A stretch of 10,487 nt of DNA from JACCYQ01 sp036675565 (GTDB lineage: Bacteria > Bacteroidota > Bacteroidia > Chitinophagales > Chitinophagaceae): NCBI GenBank assembly GCA_036675565.1, contig JAKFER010000228.1, forward strand, positions 1 to 10,487, read 5' to 3'. Both the position numbers and the translations under genes were made by a program. This document shows, piece after piece, positions 1 through 7,125 of the stretch; position 1 is the first letter of the stretch, and the number at the start of each line of letters is the position of its first letter. A model generated the notes under the pieces. The model was given only the letters and a program-made list of their open reading frames with translations, had not been told where the DNA came from and did not search any database.

Positions 1-537
1 GACCTGATCTTCCTGGATATTCATTTGCCAAGGCTAAAAGGATTGGCCTTTTTAAAAACATTAACTGCGCCACCCGCCGTTATTATCACGACTGCCTACC
101 ACCAATATGCAGTGGAAGGTTTTAATTTGTCTGTTACGGATTACCTGTTAAAGCCCATAGAGTTTGAGCGTTTTTTACATGCTGTGAACAAAATAAAGGC
201 AAAACAAACAGATAAGAAATATGAAAGCGGCATAGTAAAAGATCACTTGTTTTTAAATGTACAAAAGAAGAAAGTGAGAATTCTGCTTGCAGATATATTG
301 TATATAGAAAGCCAGCGGGAGTACATAAAAATTGTGACCACAAAAAAAGAATTTATTTCTAAGATGAGCACGCATCAAATTGAAGACCTGTTGCCGGCAA
401 CTGGTTTTAAGCGTATTCATCGTTCGTACATTGTTTCCATAAACAAAATAGATTCTTATTCGGCAGAACAAGTTGAGATCAGTGGACATATCATACCCAT
501 AGGCCGGGGATATAAAGATGGCATGGAGGATATATAG
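1..537 (+). CDS. LytTR-family response regulator (5' end cut by window edge)
   Basis: This is a DNA-binding response regulator missing roughly its first 50 residues. The open frame runs from base 1, where the reading DLIFLDIHLPRLKG matches the phosphoacceptor strand of receiver domains; the phosphorylated Asp is codon 6 (bases 16-18). The other receiver landmarks follow: the conserved Thr in VIITTAY (codons 27-33) and the conserved Lys in LLKPI (codon 51). After a short linker, codons ~80-178 form a LytTR DNA-binding domain, recognisable from ILYIESQREYIKI, the FKRIHRSYIVSINKI segment and the final IPIGRGYK. The protein ends on TAG. Family knowledge: such regulators usually pair with a LytS/YehU-type membrane histidine kinase encoded next to them, which would lie to the left of this window. 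A TTG at 25-27 could be mistaken for a start, but the receiver domain clearly begins earlier. The target genes are not evident. Confidence 0.93.
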   Translation, partial: DLIFLDIHLPRLKGLAFLKTLTAPPAVIITTAYHQYAVEGFNLSVTDYLLKPIEFERFLHAVNKIKAKQTDKKYESGIVKDHLFLNVQKKKVRILLADILYIESQREYIKIVTTKKEFISKMSTHQIEDLLPATGFKRIHRSYIVSINKIDSYSAEQVEISGHIIPIGRGYKDGMEDI

Positions 538-716
538 AGATCATTTCTAAATAGATGATATCATACCGGAAAAGATAATTTTGGGTAGCTTACCCATGTA
601 ATGGATTGAATCACTTAAAATTTTGTTTGTTGGTGAGGCTTACGCACAAGTGCCTGGAGTAAAAAACAAAGACGTAAAAGAACTATTGTTTTCATTTCTT
701 TTTTCTAAACTATTTA
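538..716 (+). promoter_or_regulatory. Spacer with possible amylase promoter element and small hairpin
   Basis: The 179-bp gap between the regulator and the amylase contains TAATTTTG at 576-583. This fits the Bacteroidota -7 consensus TAnnTTTG, but no TTG/TTTG lies about 19 bases upstream, so the promoter call is weak. A perfect inverted repeat, TGGGTA-GCT-TACCCA, overlaps it at 582-596. It lacks a following T-run, so it is not a convincing terminator and could be an operator or a 5'-UTR hairpin of the amylase transcript. No Shine-Dalgarno sequence precedes the amylase start, as is usual in this phylum. Confidence 0.25.
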
Positions 717-2084
717 ATGATGAACAAAAACTGTTTTCTAATATTATTTGTGCTTATTTCGGCCTGGAGTTGTAAAACATTTACTTCACAAACAACTCAT
801 GGTAGTTCTGCCAGTTATTCGCAATACGGCAAACCATTTAATAATGTACCTGACCGGCAGGATGTAACTATTTACCAGGTAAACATGCGTGTATTTAGTG
901 AAGAGGGAAATTTCAAAGGTGTTATTGCCCGCCTCGATTCAATCAAAGCTATGGGAGCGAATGTGATTTACCTGATGCCACATTATCCTGTTGGCAAGGC
1001 CAGGGCTGTGAATTCGCCATATTGTATACAGGACTACAAGGCTGTAAATCCTGAATTTGGTACGCTTGAAGACCTGCGTGCGCTGGTAGATGGTGCCCAT
1101 ACCAGGAATATGGCAGTGATGATTGACTGGGTGGCCAATCATACCTCTTACGATCATGAATGGACGAAGAATAAATCATGGTACGTACAGGATTCAGCCG
1201 GCAATATTATTCATCCGCCTGGTACCAATTGGAGAGATGTGGCACAATTAAACTTCAACAATGAAGAAATGCGCCTGGCATTGATTGATGCCATGAAATA
1301 TTGGGTATATGCCGCAAACATTGACGGTTTTCGTTGTGATTACAGTGATGGCCCCCCGGTGGATTTTTGGAAGCAGGCGCTTGATACATTAAACAATATT
1401 AAAACGCACAAGTTGCTGCTGATGTCTGAAGGACGCCGTAGTGAACATTACAAGATTGGATTCGATTATAATTTTGGATTCCGGTTCTTCAGCACTTTAA
1501 AAAATATTTACGAACGGGGCCGTTCTGTACATGCTATTGATAGTTTAAATGTTTCAGATTACGTGGGAACTTCAGATGGACAAAGTATCATCAGGTATAC
1601 TTCTAACCATGATGTGAATGGCTCTGATGGTACCCCATTAGAACTGTTTGGTGGTGAAAATGGTTCTATGGCAGCTTTTGTTGTAGTTGCTTACATGAAG
1701 AGTACACCCATGATATATGGAGGACAGGAAGTAGGCACACCGCACAGATTAACTTTTCCCTTTACCTCCTCCAAAATTGACTGGACCCTGAACCCGGATC
1801 TCAAAGAAGAATACAAACTCATCATCGCATTCAGGAACAGCAGCGAGCCGGTGCGGAGAGGCGGGTTGAAATCGTACAGCACCGATGATATATGTGCATT
1901 TACAAAAACGCTTGGAGGAAAAAAAGTGCTGGTACTTTCAAATCTGAGAAACAAACCCATTACCTATTCGATTCCTTCAGACCTGGCAAATACTTCCTGG
2001 AAGGATGCTTTTAATGGTTCTGAAACAACATTGACCCATACGATAACCCTTGAACCCTATTCATACATCGTATATCAAAATTGA
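717..2084 (+). CDS. GH13 alpha-amylase-family lipoprotein
   Basis: This is a glycoside hydrolase of the alpha-amylase family, 455 residues, expected to cleave alpha-1,4-glucosidic bonds in starch, glycogen or maltodextrins by the retaining mechanism. The four classic conserved regions are visible: DWVANH (137-142), GFRCD (204-208, nucleophile D208, with R206), the acid/base E238 in LLMSEG, and NHD (297-299, D299 as transition-state stabiliser). All catalytic residues are present. The TIM barrel spans about residues 48-375, with a short B-domain near 143-180 and a beta-rich C-terminal domain from about 380. The N-terminus is a hydrophobic signal (residues 6-18) ending in SAWSC, so C19 is a plausible lipidation site and the enzyme is probably tethered to an envelope membrane. 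Tandem ATGs at 717 and 720 make the start uncertain by one codon. There are no SusC/SusD-like neighbours, so this is a stand-alone enzyme. The substrate cannot be fixed from sequence alone; a cyclomaltodextrinase-like or transglycosylating role is possible. Confidence 0.93.
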   Translation: MMNKNCFLILFVLISAWSCKTFTSQTTHGSSASYSQYGKPFNNVPDRQDVTIYQVNMRVFSEEGNFKGVIARLDSIKAMGANVIYLMPHYPVGKARAVNSPYCIQDYKAVNPEFGTLEDLRALVDGAHTRNMAVMIDWVANHTSYDHEWTKNKSWYVQDSAGNIIHPPGTNWRDVAQLNFNNEEMRLALIDAMKYWVYAANIDGFRCDYSDGPPVDFWKQALDTLNNIKTHKLLLMSEGRRSEHYKIGFDYNFGFRFFSTLKNIYERGRSVHAIDSLNVSDYVGTSDGQSIIRYTSNHDVNGSDGTPLELFGGENGSMAAFVVVAYMKSTPMIYGGQEVGTPHRLTFPFTSSKIDWTLNPDLKEEYKLIIAFRNSSEPVRRGGLKSYSTDDICAFTKTLGGKKVLVLSNLRNKPITYSIPSDLANTSWKDAFNGSETTLTHTITLEPYSYIVYQN

Positions 2085-2153
2085 TTGCACATTTGTGTCG
2101 TGTTGATAAGCGCATCTGATCAAAGGAATATGACGAAGAGATCATTTTCGTTT

Positions 2154-2184
2154 GCCCGGGGGTCTCACGCTGTGGACCGCGGGC
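2154..2184. repeat. GC-rich imperfect inverted repeat in convergent spacer
   Basis: The arms GCCCG (2154-2158) plus GGTC (2161-2164) pair with GACC (2175-2178) plus CGGGC (2180-2184). They leave a small internal loop and a 10-base terminal loop. It is markedly richer in G+C than everything around it. It lies between two convergent genes and just before the UUCG hairpin at 2205, so it may be part of a terminator region or a remnant of an inserted element. I cannot assign it to a known repeat family. Confidence 0.4.
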
Positions 2185-2204
2185 GGACGCAAAAACATAC
2201 ATGC

Positions 2205-2230
2205 GCAACGTCCCCTTCGGAAGACGTTGC
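2205..2230 (+). terminator. UUCG-loop hairpin, probable terminator between convergent genes
   Basis: A perfect 8-bp stem, GCAACGTC (2205-2212) with GACGTTGC (2223-2230), encloses a CC/AA internal loop and a C-TTCG-G tetraloop (2215-2220), one of the most stable RNA loops. It sits 120 bases past the amylase stop. On the plus strand the following bases are T-rich but not a clean T-run. On the minus strand a run of five Ts (2195-2191) lies nine bases past the stem. It could therefore end transcription from either side. The lack of an immediate T-tract is why confidence is moderate. Confidence 0.5.
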
Positions 2231-2283
2231 CTTTACTTTGATTTAATAAATAGGTAATTTTTCAAAGGAGAAGCAGCCCCGCT

Positions 2284-2298
2284 ATTGGCAATGCCAAT
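2284..2298. repeat. 15-bp palindrome ATTGGCA-A-TGCCAAT next to nuclease-like gene stop
   Basis: This is a perfect inverted repeat with 7-base arms about a single central A, 16 bases beyond the stop of the minus-strand nuclease-like gene. It is embedded in a longer context: AGCCCCGCT precedes it (2275-2283) and GTTAGTTGCAGTTC follows it (2299-2312). From memory, this context resembles one half of the large imperfect palindromes that often trail accessory genes in Bacteroidota. The complementary half is not visible within the spacer. It may act as a terminator stem or be a relic of a recombination site. Confidence 0.45.
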
Positions 2299-2314
2299 GT
2301 TAGTTGCAGTTCTT

Positions 2315-3532
2315 CTATTTGTCATAATGGAACGCCATGATTTCAAATAGTACATGTTTGTCCTTGTCTTGAGGCAAGCAAAAAATGTAACTAAATGATG
2401 TGTCGCCACGGCTACCGGATTCTTTGATAAAAAGGCTGTGTCCTTTTACTTCTTTTATAATTGTTGCTAGAACGTTTGAAAAATCTTTGTTTTTGACAAA
2501 CATTAAAAGAGCTGCTTTTGAATCTCTCCATGTTAGGTATCGGTCAAATAATTGAGATATTGCTGCTAAGAATTCAGATGCGCCATGCCAAAATTTGCAT
2601 TCAGCAACAAATAGGTTACTTGCATCTTTGGCATATTTTAAAATAATGTCTGTTTTGCCACTTCTATTAAATGTCTCACCTGTAGCAGTTGTGCCCTCAT
2701 ATCTTGTTTCCAAGACAAACAAGAATTGGTCTCTAAGACCTTCCTCATTTTTACCAACATAAAGAGCAGGTTTCTTTTCCATGTTTTTTCCTGAGTCGTA
2801 AATAACCTTTAGCACATCGCTATACATCTCTGTACTCATCATTGGTTCAGATGAAAACTCTTTATTCTTCGATACCGTTGGTTGGGGAATAATTTTTTTT
2901 GTTATCGTAGGTGCTGTGAAAACCGATTTTGTGTCAGGATTTACTTTAACATTGATAGCTGCAAAAAAGTCATTTTCCTTTAGATATTTATCTTTCTCTC
3001 GCTGGAATGCTCTGATTATAGCATCTTTCAAGTTCCTGTTAAAGTCGGCAACGTTTTTATTTATGTTATTCAGGTTAGCAAAGGCGTCTCGGTAGCATTG
3101 ACTTTTTGTTCTTTTGAATTCTTCAGGGTCTTGCTTGTATATTTTGAAACTAAATGATACAGTTTGTGATTGGCTGTCAACATTGATGTCATAAGAAGTC
3201 ATTGTCCATGGATTTGAATGAACACGGAATAACTCTTCTGAGCCTGTGTATTTATATCTAATTGTAAAACTGTAAACATCTACTTCATAACTTGAACGAC
3301 CATATACTTCGTTATTAATTCTCTCTTTTGAAATACGTGGTGTGTCAAATGATTCCGTTTCATCAAATATCTGTAAAGGTTCTAAAAGATATTTCTGATG
3401 TAGATATTCAATAAATTCTTGCTCGTCAACTTTTATAATATAGTCTTTTCCTTTTGATTGAATCTCGCTAACAATGTTACCATGTCTTCCATTTTCAAAG
3501 TCGTAATGTGAAATTTCATTAAATGCTCTCAT
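2315..3532 (-). CDS. PD-(D/E)XK nuclease-like protein of unknown role
   Basis: This is a 405-residue protein with no signal peptide or membrane segment, so probably cytoplasmic. The C-terminal third looks like a restriction-endonuclease fold: E264 in a KNEEGLRDQF helix, D295 in GKTDIIL, then E311-x-K313 in FVAECKFW. These are the spaced acidic and lysine residues of the PD-(D/E)XK superfamily. They are followed by a helix carrying Q327 and Y332 (QLFDRY) and a hydrophobic strand (ALLMFV), also usual for that fold. Residues 1-230 match nothing I recognise; they are beta-rich at first, with a charged helical stretch near 165-190. The architecture of an unknown N-terminal sensor plus a C-terminal nuclease recalls stand-alone defence effectors such as Shedu (DUF4263), but the motifs are not a clear match. 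By eye, the gene is more A+T-rich than the AsmA gene beside it and sits alone between unrelated genes, which suggests acquisition. The ATG start at 3532 has no Shine-Dalgarno sequence. Confidence 0.72.
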   Translation of the reverse strand: MRAFNEISHYDFENGRHGNIVSEIQSKGKDYIIKVDEQEFIEYLHQKYLLEPLQIFDETESFDTPRISKERINNEVYGRSSYEVDVYSFTIRYKYTGSEELFRVHSNPWTMTSYDINVDSQSQTVSFSFKIYKQDPEEFKRTKSQCYRDAFANLNNINKNVADFNRNLKDAIIRAFQREKDKYLKENDFFAAINVKVNPDTKSVFTAPTITKKIIPQPTVSKNKEFSSEPMMSTEMYSDVLKVIYDSGKNMEKKPALYVGKNEEGLRDQFLFVLETRYEGTTATGETFNRSGKTDIILKYAKDASNLFVAECKFWHGASEFLAAISQLFDRYLTWRDSKAALLMFVKNKDFSNVLATIIKEVKGHSLFIKESGSRGDTSFSYIFCLPQDKDKHVLFEIMAFHYDK

Positions 3533-3779
3533 TTATTAAGTGGGTCTTTTAGAATTGTAACTACGATTGTTTTTAGGCTAATATAAGCTACTTGTTTCCT
3601 GTTCTCTTTATATTCAACGAATACTTTTTAACATCATGGTTAAAAACATGAAACACGGGAAATATCAACATACAGCTTCTTCGTTTACCTCTCTTAATCA
3701 GCTTTATCTTTCGAAAAAAATCCCCCTTCCGGAGCATTTTATTTTGCATAACAATCTTACAATCATAAAATTTACACAC
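3533..3779. other. AT-rich spacer between nuclease-like gene and AsmA gene
   Basis: This 247-bp stretch lies upstream of the nuclease-like gene and downstream of the AsmA gene, both on the minus strand. It should contain the nuclease promoter, but I find no good TTG-N19-TAnnTTTG match. On the minus strand a T7 run (3721-3715) follows a purine-rich stretch with only a 6-bp palindrome (TCCGGA) nearby, a poor terminator. Short open frames here start with GTG or lack any protein-like character. Confidence 0.4.
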
Positions 3780-6700
3780 TCAATTCCCGCTCGTATCCGA
3801 TGCATTCTTCGCAGGCTTTTTAAAGAAACCTTTCAACTTATCTTTTACCACTGTGCCGGCTTTGTTCTTTAAGCTGTCTTTTTGTAAACCGGCCTGTGTA
3901 CTGTCTTTACCAAAAATTTGTTCCTTTAATACCGTCTTGGCTTCTTCCTGCAACTGGTTCTTCATTTGTGTGAGTGAGTCTTTTGCCTGTTGTTTGGCAA
4001 CATCCATTTTTTCCTGCGCAAAATCTTTTGCCTGCTCTTTTAAGTCTGCCATTGCATCACCGGCAATCTGCTGCAGGTTGATTTTTAACTGCGGGTTAGT
4101 CACCGTCCCTTCCATCTTTACATTCAGGTTCACCATTTCACCCAGGTTAACGGGTATGCCCCTGTTAGTGGCCTGCAATGCCAGCCCGTTCACCAGGTTA
4201 TTGCCTGCGGTTCCCAAATACTTGCGGGGAACTTTCATCGCTATGATATAATTAAGTGATTGATCAAAACCGTGCATACCGCCGATCTGCATTTCAATGT
4301 CCTGCACTTTGATGGTAAATGGTTTCACCAGTACTTTGCCATTGGCAAATTCTATATAATTCTTAATGTCTTTTACACTGATTGATTTTAAAAAATCAAT
4401 CTGCAGTTCGGCTGCCAGTTTCTCCAGCGGTGCAAAGTTTTTTAATACGCCTTCAATCAGCAACAGGTTGCCTTTTCCACTCAGGCTGTTCAGGTCGGGC
4501 ATCATGGTGCCATTTAGGGTACCCTTCATCGTTAGTTCAGAACTGATCTTGCCGGCTAAAAAACGACCCACCGGCATCAGCGCCTGCACGGTATTAAAAG
4601 ATAGAAAAGCCTGTTGCAGGTCCATATTTTTAATAGCATAACTCATGTTGATATCCGGGTTCCTTTTATCATACCGGGTAGAATAAGAACCATCAAAAAC
4701 AATCGTTCCTTTCAAAGCTTCCGCTTTTACATTCTCCAGTGTTACGGTTTCATTATTTAAAAGCAACAATCCATTGATGTTATTGTAACTCACTTTATCA
4801 TACAATACCTTCCCGGCCTTTGCGAATAATTTAATATCCAGGTTAGCGGGAACCAGGAAGGGTGTTGCAGATGCCGTTGCAGTGGGCGTTGCTGAACCAG
4901 GTGTTGTTTCCTCCGTATCGATCCAGTCATTCAAATTCATTTTATCAACGCTTGCATTCAATGTGCCTGCCAGCGAATTTTTATCCAGCGCATAACCGAT
5001 GGCGTTATTCAAACTGCCATGTCCGCTGAAATTGGATTGAAGATAATTACCCGAAAATTCGGTTATGTTTATTTGCGTCGGCGTAAACTGGCTGTTTAAT
5101 TTGCTAATGACAATACCGGTAGGATAATCTTTCGAAATGTATTTTACATTAGTCAAATTGGTTGTACCACTGAGCTGGATCTTATCGTATTGTTCTTTAT
5201 CAATCAGCTGTTTGTTTCCTGAAAATTTTACATCCGCATTCATTATACCTGATAAACTGGTACCGGGTTCCAGGGTGATGAACTGTTTTAAATTATCCAG
5301 CGTGAACCGTCCTTTTGCAATACCATCAAAATTCATATTCGTTACCAGCTGGCTCACAAACAGGTTGAAGTCAACGGGGTCATTCCCGATCTCGACATGA
5401 CCCGATGTGATATTGATCTGCGTATTGTCGGCAACACCACCCGTATTTTCAATTGTCACATTCATGCGACCGTTTTTAACCGGTTGCGGAAATGCTTTCG
5501 AAGTATAGAACAGGTCCTTGATGTCAAAGAAACCACCCGCTGCAAAATCGCCCTGTTGATTTTGTATGGCAGAAAGATTTCCTCGTACAAATGCATCTGC
5601 CATCAGCAAACCAGAAAGCTTTGTGCCTGGTTCCAGTTTGATAAACTGGGAGATTTGCGAAAGATCTATTTTCCCTTTGGCAGCAGCATCAACAAACTTT
5701 ATCGTCTCCGGATTCTTAAACAGGAACCTGAATTCAAACGGTTCCTTATCCATTTCCAAAGAACCCTTGGAAATATCGATCACCGCATTATCCGGATGTC
5801 CGTCCACGTTCATGGCACGCAGATCCAGTTGAATATTTTTTACGGGTTTGGGCAGGTCGGGATATTGAAAAGAACCGTTCCGCACTTCCAGCATAACATC
5901 ATATGCTGGCATTTGCTGCGGGCTGTAAATGCCTTTTACAAATCCTTTAACTGCCGCTTCACCACTTGCATTCAATTTGTCAAAATCCTGTTTATACATA
6001 GCAGGCACCAGCGAAAGAATATCCTTGAATGTATTAGCCGGCGATTGGAACTGGATATCCATTTTATAGGTACTGTCATTCACCAGTTGAAAAAATCCAT
6101 TGGCTGATAACAGCAAATTATTTAAAAGGATATCATCGGTGTTGAATGTATACGTGTTGCTGGCGTTATCAATTTGAATAGCCGCTTTAATATCCGTTTT
6201 TGTATCAACCAGGTAGGGGATGGCATCCTGTGTAAAACTTACTTCGGTGGCATTCGTCAGTGTATTGACGGTAAATATATTTTGGGTGAAGTCGCCACTG
6301 CCGCTGTGTTCGATGCCGGAAACACTGGCATAGGTTCCTGATGTTTCATCTCCGTAATGGATATAACCATTATGGATACTGTATTTTTTGAGCGACATAG
6401 TGAATGGGGAAGCGGTTGTATCCGTTTCACTGGCGGGTTCGGTTTCTTTAACGATATCCCAGTTAGCCATTCCATCTTTATTGACCAGGGTATTCATGCG
6501 TGGTGATTCAAAATACAGTCCGAGTATTTTTATGTCTTCTCCTTTGATTACGCTGATAATGTTTGCCGATGCATCTACCTGTTTTGCATACATCACGGTA
6601 TCATTGCTGAATGCTCCCTTGCTTAAACTGATAACAGAAAGATCATCGATGGTGATGGATGCGTTTGGAAAATGTTTGAACAGTGAAAGACTTACATCAT

Positions 6701-6854
6701 TAAAATCAACTTTGGCCAGCAAGGTTTTGTTGATCTCGTTTTTTACGATCGTTGTAATCTGCTTTTTAAAAACAAGGGGAATGATTAAGGCTAAAATGAT
6801 CAGAACTAATAACAGGATGCCACTGATCTTCATGGTTTTCTTCAGGATACTCAT
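3780..6854 (-). CDS. AsmA-family envelope protein, 1024 residues
   Basis: This is a large AsmA-like protein. Residues 10-29 form one hydrophobic N-terminal anchor (SGILLLVLIILALIIPLVF region). It is followed by the typical AsmA opening, with a short helix and then strands (VDFNDVSLSLFKHFPNASI, IKILGLYFESPRMN). Most of the chain is alternating beta-strand, as expected for the elongated hydrophobic groove of AsmA/TamB/VPS13-like bridge proteins. Family knowledge: these sit in the periplasm, anchored in the inner membrane, and are implicated in phospholipid transfer and outer-membrane homeostasis. About 121-residue modules repeat in the middle (from 327). Residues 651-669 are a Thr/Ala/Pro-rich linker, and the conserved AsmA C-terminal segment lies near 735-920. 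The end (928-1010) is a highly charged helical tail rich in Lys, Gln, Glu and Asp. The start ATG at 6854 begins MSILKK, a sensible anchor start. The exact cargo is unknown, and I would not call it the asmA ortholog. Confidence 0.9.
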   Translation of the reverse strand: MSILKKTMKISGILLLVLIILALIIPLVFKKQITTIVKNEINKTLLAKVDFNDVSLSLFKHFPNASITIDDLSVISLSKGAFSNDTVMYAKQVDASANIISVIKGEDIKILGLYFESPRMNTLVNKDGMANWDIVKETEPASETDTTASPFTMSLKKYSIHNGYIHYGDETSGTYASVSGIEHSGSGDFTQNIFTVNTLTNATEVSFTQDAIPYLVDTKTDIKAAIQIDNASNTYTFNTDDILLNNLLLSANGFFQLVNDSTYKMDIQFQSPANTFKDILSLVPAMYKQDFDKLNASGEAAVKGFVKGIYSPQQMPAYDVMLEVRNGSFQYPDLPKPVKNIQLDLRAMNVDGHPDNAVIDISKGSLEMDKEPFEFRFLFKNPETIKFVDAAAKGKIDLSQISQFIKLEPGTKLSGLLMADAFVRGNLSAIQNQQGDFAAGGFFDIKDLFYTSKAFPQPVKNGRMNVTIENTGGVADNTQINITSGHVEIGNDPVDFNLFVSQLVTNMNFDGIAKGRFTLDNLKQFITLEPGTSLSGIMNADVKFSGNKQLIDKEQYDKIQLSGTTNLTNVKYISKDYPTGIVISKLNSQFTPTQINITEFSGNYLQSNFSGHGSLNNAIGYALDKNSLAGTLNASVDKMNLNDWIDTEETTPGSATPTATASATPFLVPANLDIKLFAKAGKVLYDKVSYNNINGLLLLNNETVTLENVKAEALKGTIVFDGSYSTRYDKRNPDINMSYAIKNMDLQQAFLSFNTVQALMPVGRFLAGKISSELTMKGTLNGTMMPDLNSLSGKGNLLLIEGVLKNFAPLEKLAAELQIDFLKSISVKDIKNYIEFANGKVLVKPFTIKVQDIEMQIGGMHGFDQSLNYIIAMKVPRKYLGTAGNNLVNGLALQATNRGIPVNLGEMVNLNVKMEGTVTNPQLKINLQQIAGDAMADLKEQAKDFAQEKMDVAKQQAKDSLTQMKNQLQEEAKTVLKEQIFGKDSTQAGLQKDSLKNKAGTVVKDKLKGFFKKPAKNASDTSGN
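5025..5876 (-). repeat. Internal ~121-residue modules within the AsmA-family protein
   Basis: Landmarks recur at a fixed step of about 121 residues. PVKN occurs at 337 and 458. FIKLEPGTKLSG at 404 matches FITLEPGTSLSG at 525, followed by MADAFVRGN and NADVKFSGN. The opening strand motif YPDLPKP at 331, YTSKAFPQP at 450 and YISKDYPTG at 572 marks a third, more diverged copy. The identity is at protein level; codons have drifted. Such modules fit extension of a beta-groove by tandem duplication. Confidence 0.75.
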
Positions 6855-6888
6855 ATCGGTTTGGATTCAAAGGATTAGGGTGAAAATT

Positions 6889-6901
6889 GCATAATTTATG
6901 C
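6889..6901 (-). promoter_or_regulatory. Palindrome GCATAA-T-TTATGC upstream of AsmA gene
   Basis: This perfect inverted repeat with 6-base arms and one central base lies 35-47 bases upstream of the AsmA start, where a promoter or operator would be expected. No clear -33/-7 pair can be read around it. It may be an operator, or simply an AT-rich chance palindrome. Confidence 0.3.
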
Positions 6902-6902
6902 G

Positions 6903-6935
6903 AAAGTTCCAAGGTAAACTTACTTAGGGAACTTT
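6903..6935. repeat. 8-bp inverted repeat AAAGTTCC / GGAACTTT
   Basis: The arms 6903-6910 and 6928-6935 are perfectly complementary across a 17-base spacer, and inner bases AAG/CTT (6911-6913 with 6923-6925) can extend the stem. The arms carry the same GTTCC/GGAAC core as the palindromes of the ~185-bp repeats that start 190 bases further right. It may be a distant relative of them, or a hairpin in the AsmA leader region. Confidence 0.45.
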
Positions 6936-6970
6936 GGGGAAGAATAATTGAGGTTTAGCATGAGGCTAAG

Positions 6971-7070
6971 GTTTAGAGGGTTTAGGAGTTTAGGGTTTAG
7001 AAAGTTTAGGGTTTAGAAAGTTTAGGGTTTAGAAAGTTTAGGGTTTAAGAGTTTAAAGGTTAAGGGGTTT
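6971..7070. repeat. TTTAGGG-rich minisatellite, 16-bp core unit
   Basis: Three perfect copies of GTTTAGGGTTTAGAAA lie at 6988-7003, 7004-7019 and 7020-7035. A diverged fourth starts at 7036, and degenerate GTTTAG-like units flank them on both sides (6971-6987 and 7051-7070). The unit is itself built from GTTTAG half-units. The tract is one-strand-biased: the plus strand is almost free of C. Tracts like this change copy number by slippage. Its heptamer equals a eukaryotic telomere unit, most likely by coincidence. It lies in the gap between the PAP2 and AsmA genes. Confidence 0.9.
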
Positions 7071-7071
7071 A

Positions 7072-7123
7072 TTCTTCGACAAGCTCGGGATGCCTGGGGT
7101 TCGCTCCTGGTCGCACTGAAGAA
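7072..7123. repeat. REP-like GC-rich block bounded by TTCTTC / GAAGAA
   Basis: The block begins TTCTTCGACAAGCTCGGGAT and ends GGTCGCACTGAAGAA, so TTCTTC (7072-7077) and GAAGAA (7118-7123) form terminal inverted arms around a 40-base interior. The opening string resembles the TTCGACAAGCTC-type interspersed palindromic repeats seen between genes in many bacteria; that resemblance is from memory. It abuts the first ~185-bp unit directly and is richer in G+C than its surroundings. Confidence 0.5.
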
Positions 7124-7125
7124 AT

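Noticed and set aside
25..27. TTG as a start codon for the response regulator
   Set aside because: The upstream in-frame codons encode the DLIFLDI phosphoacceptor strand of the receiver domain, so the true start lies outside the window.
2154..2230. GC-rich structured block considered as a tRNA
   Set aside because: It does not fold into a cloverleaf and has no T-loop GTTC sequence or acceptor stem; it reads as two independent hairpins.
3588..3779. A 63-codon minus-strand frame right after the AsmA stop
   Set aside because: It starts with GTG, is Lys/Arg/Phe-rich without any motif, and has no promoter or family signal.
5397..6107. A 236-codon plus-strand open frame opposite the AsmA gene
   Set aside because: It lies wholly antisense to a well-supported gene, has no recognisable domain and its composition looks like a reverse-frame shadow.
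6388..6894. A 168-codon plus-strand open frame overlapping the AsmA start
   Set aside because: It is the complement of the AsmA N-terminal coding sequence; its hydrophobic stretches mirror the anchor region. No independent support.
6988..7035. TTTAGGG units considered as real telomeric or eukaryotic DNA
   Set aside because: All flanking genes are bacterial, and the true period is 16 bp with an interrupting GTTTAGAAA, so the match to a telomere heptamer is probably coincidental.
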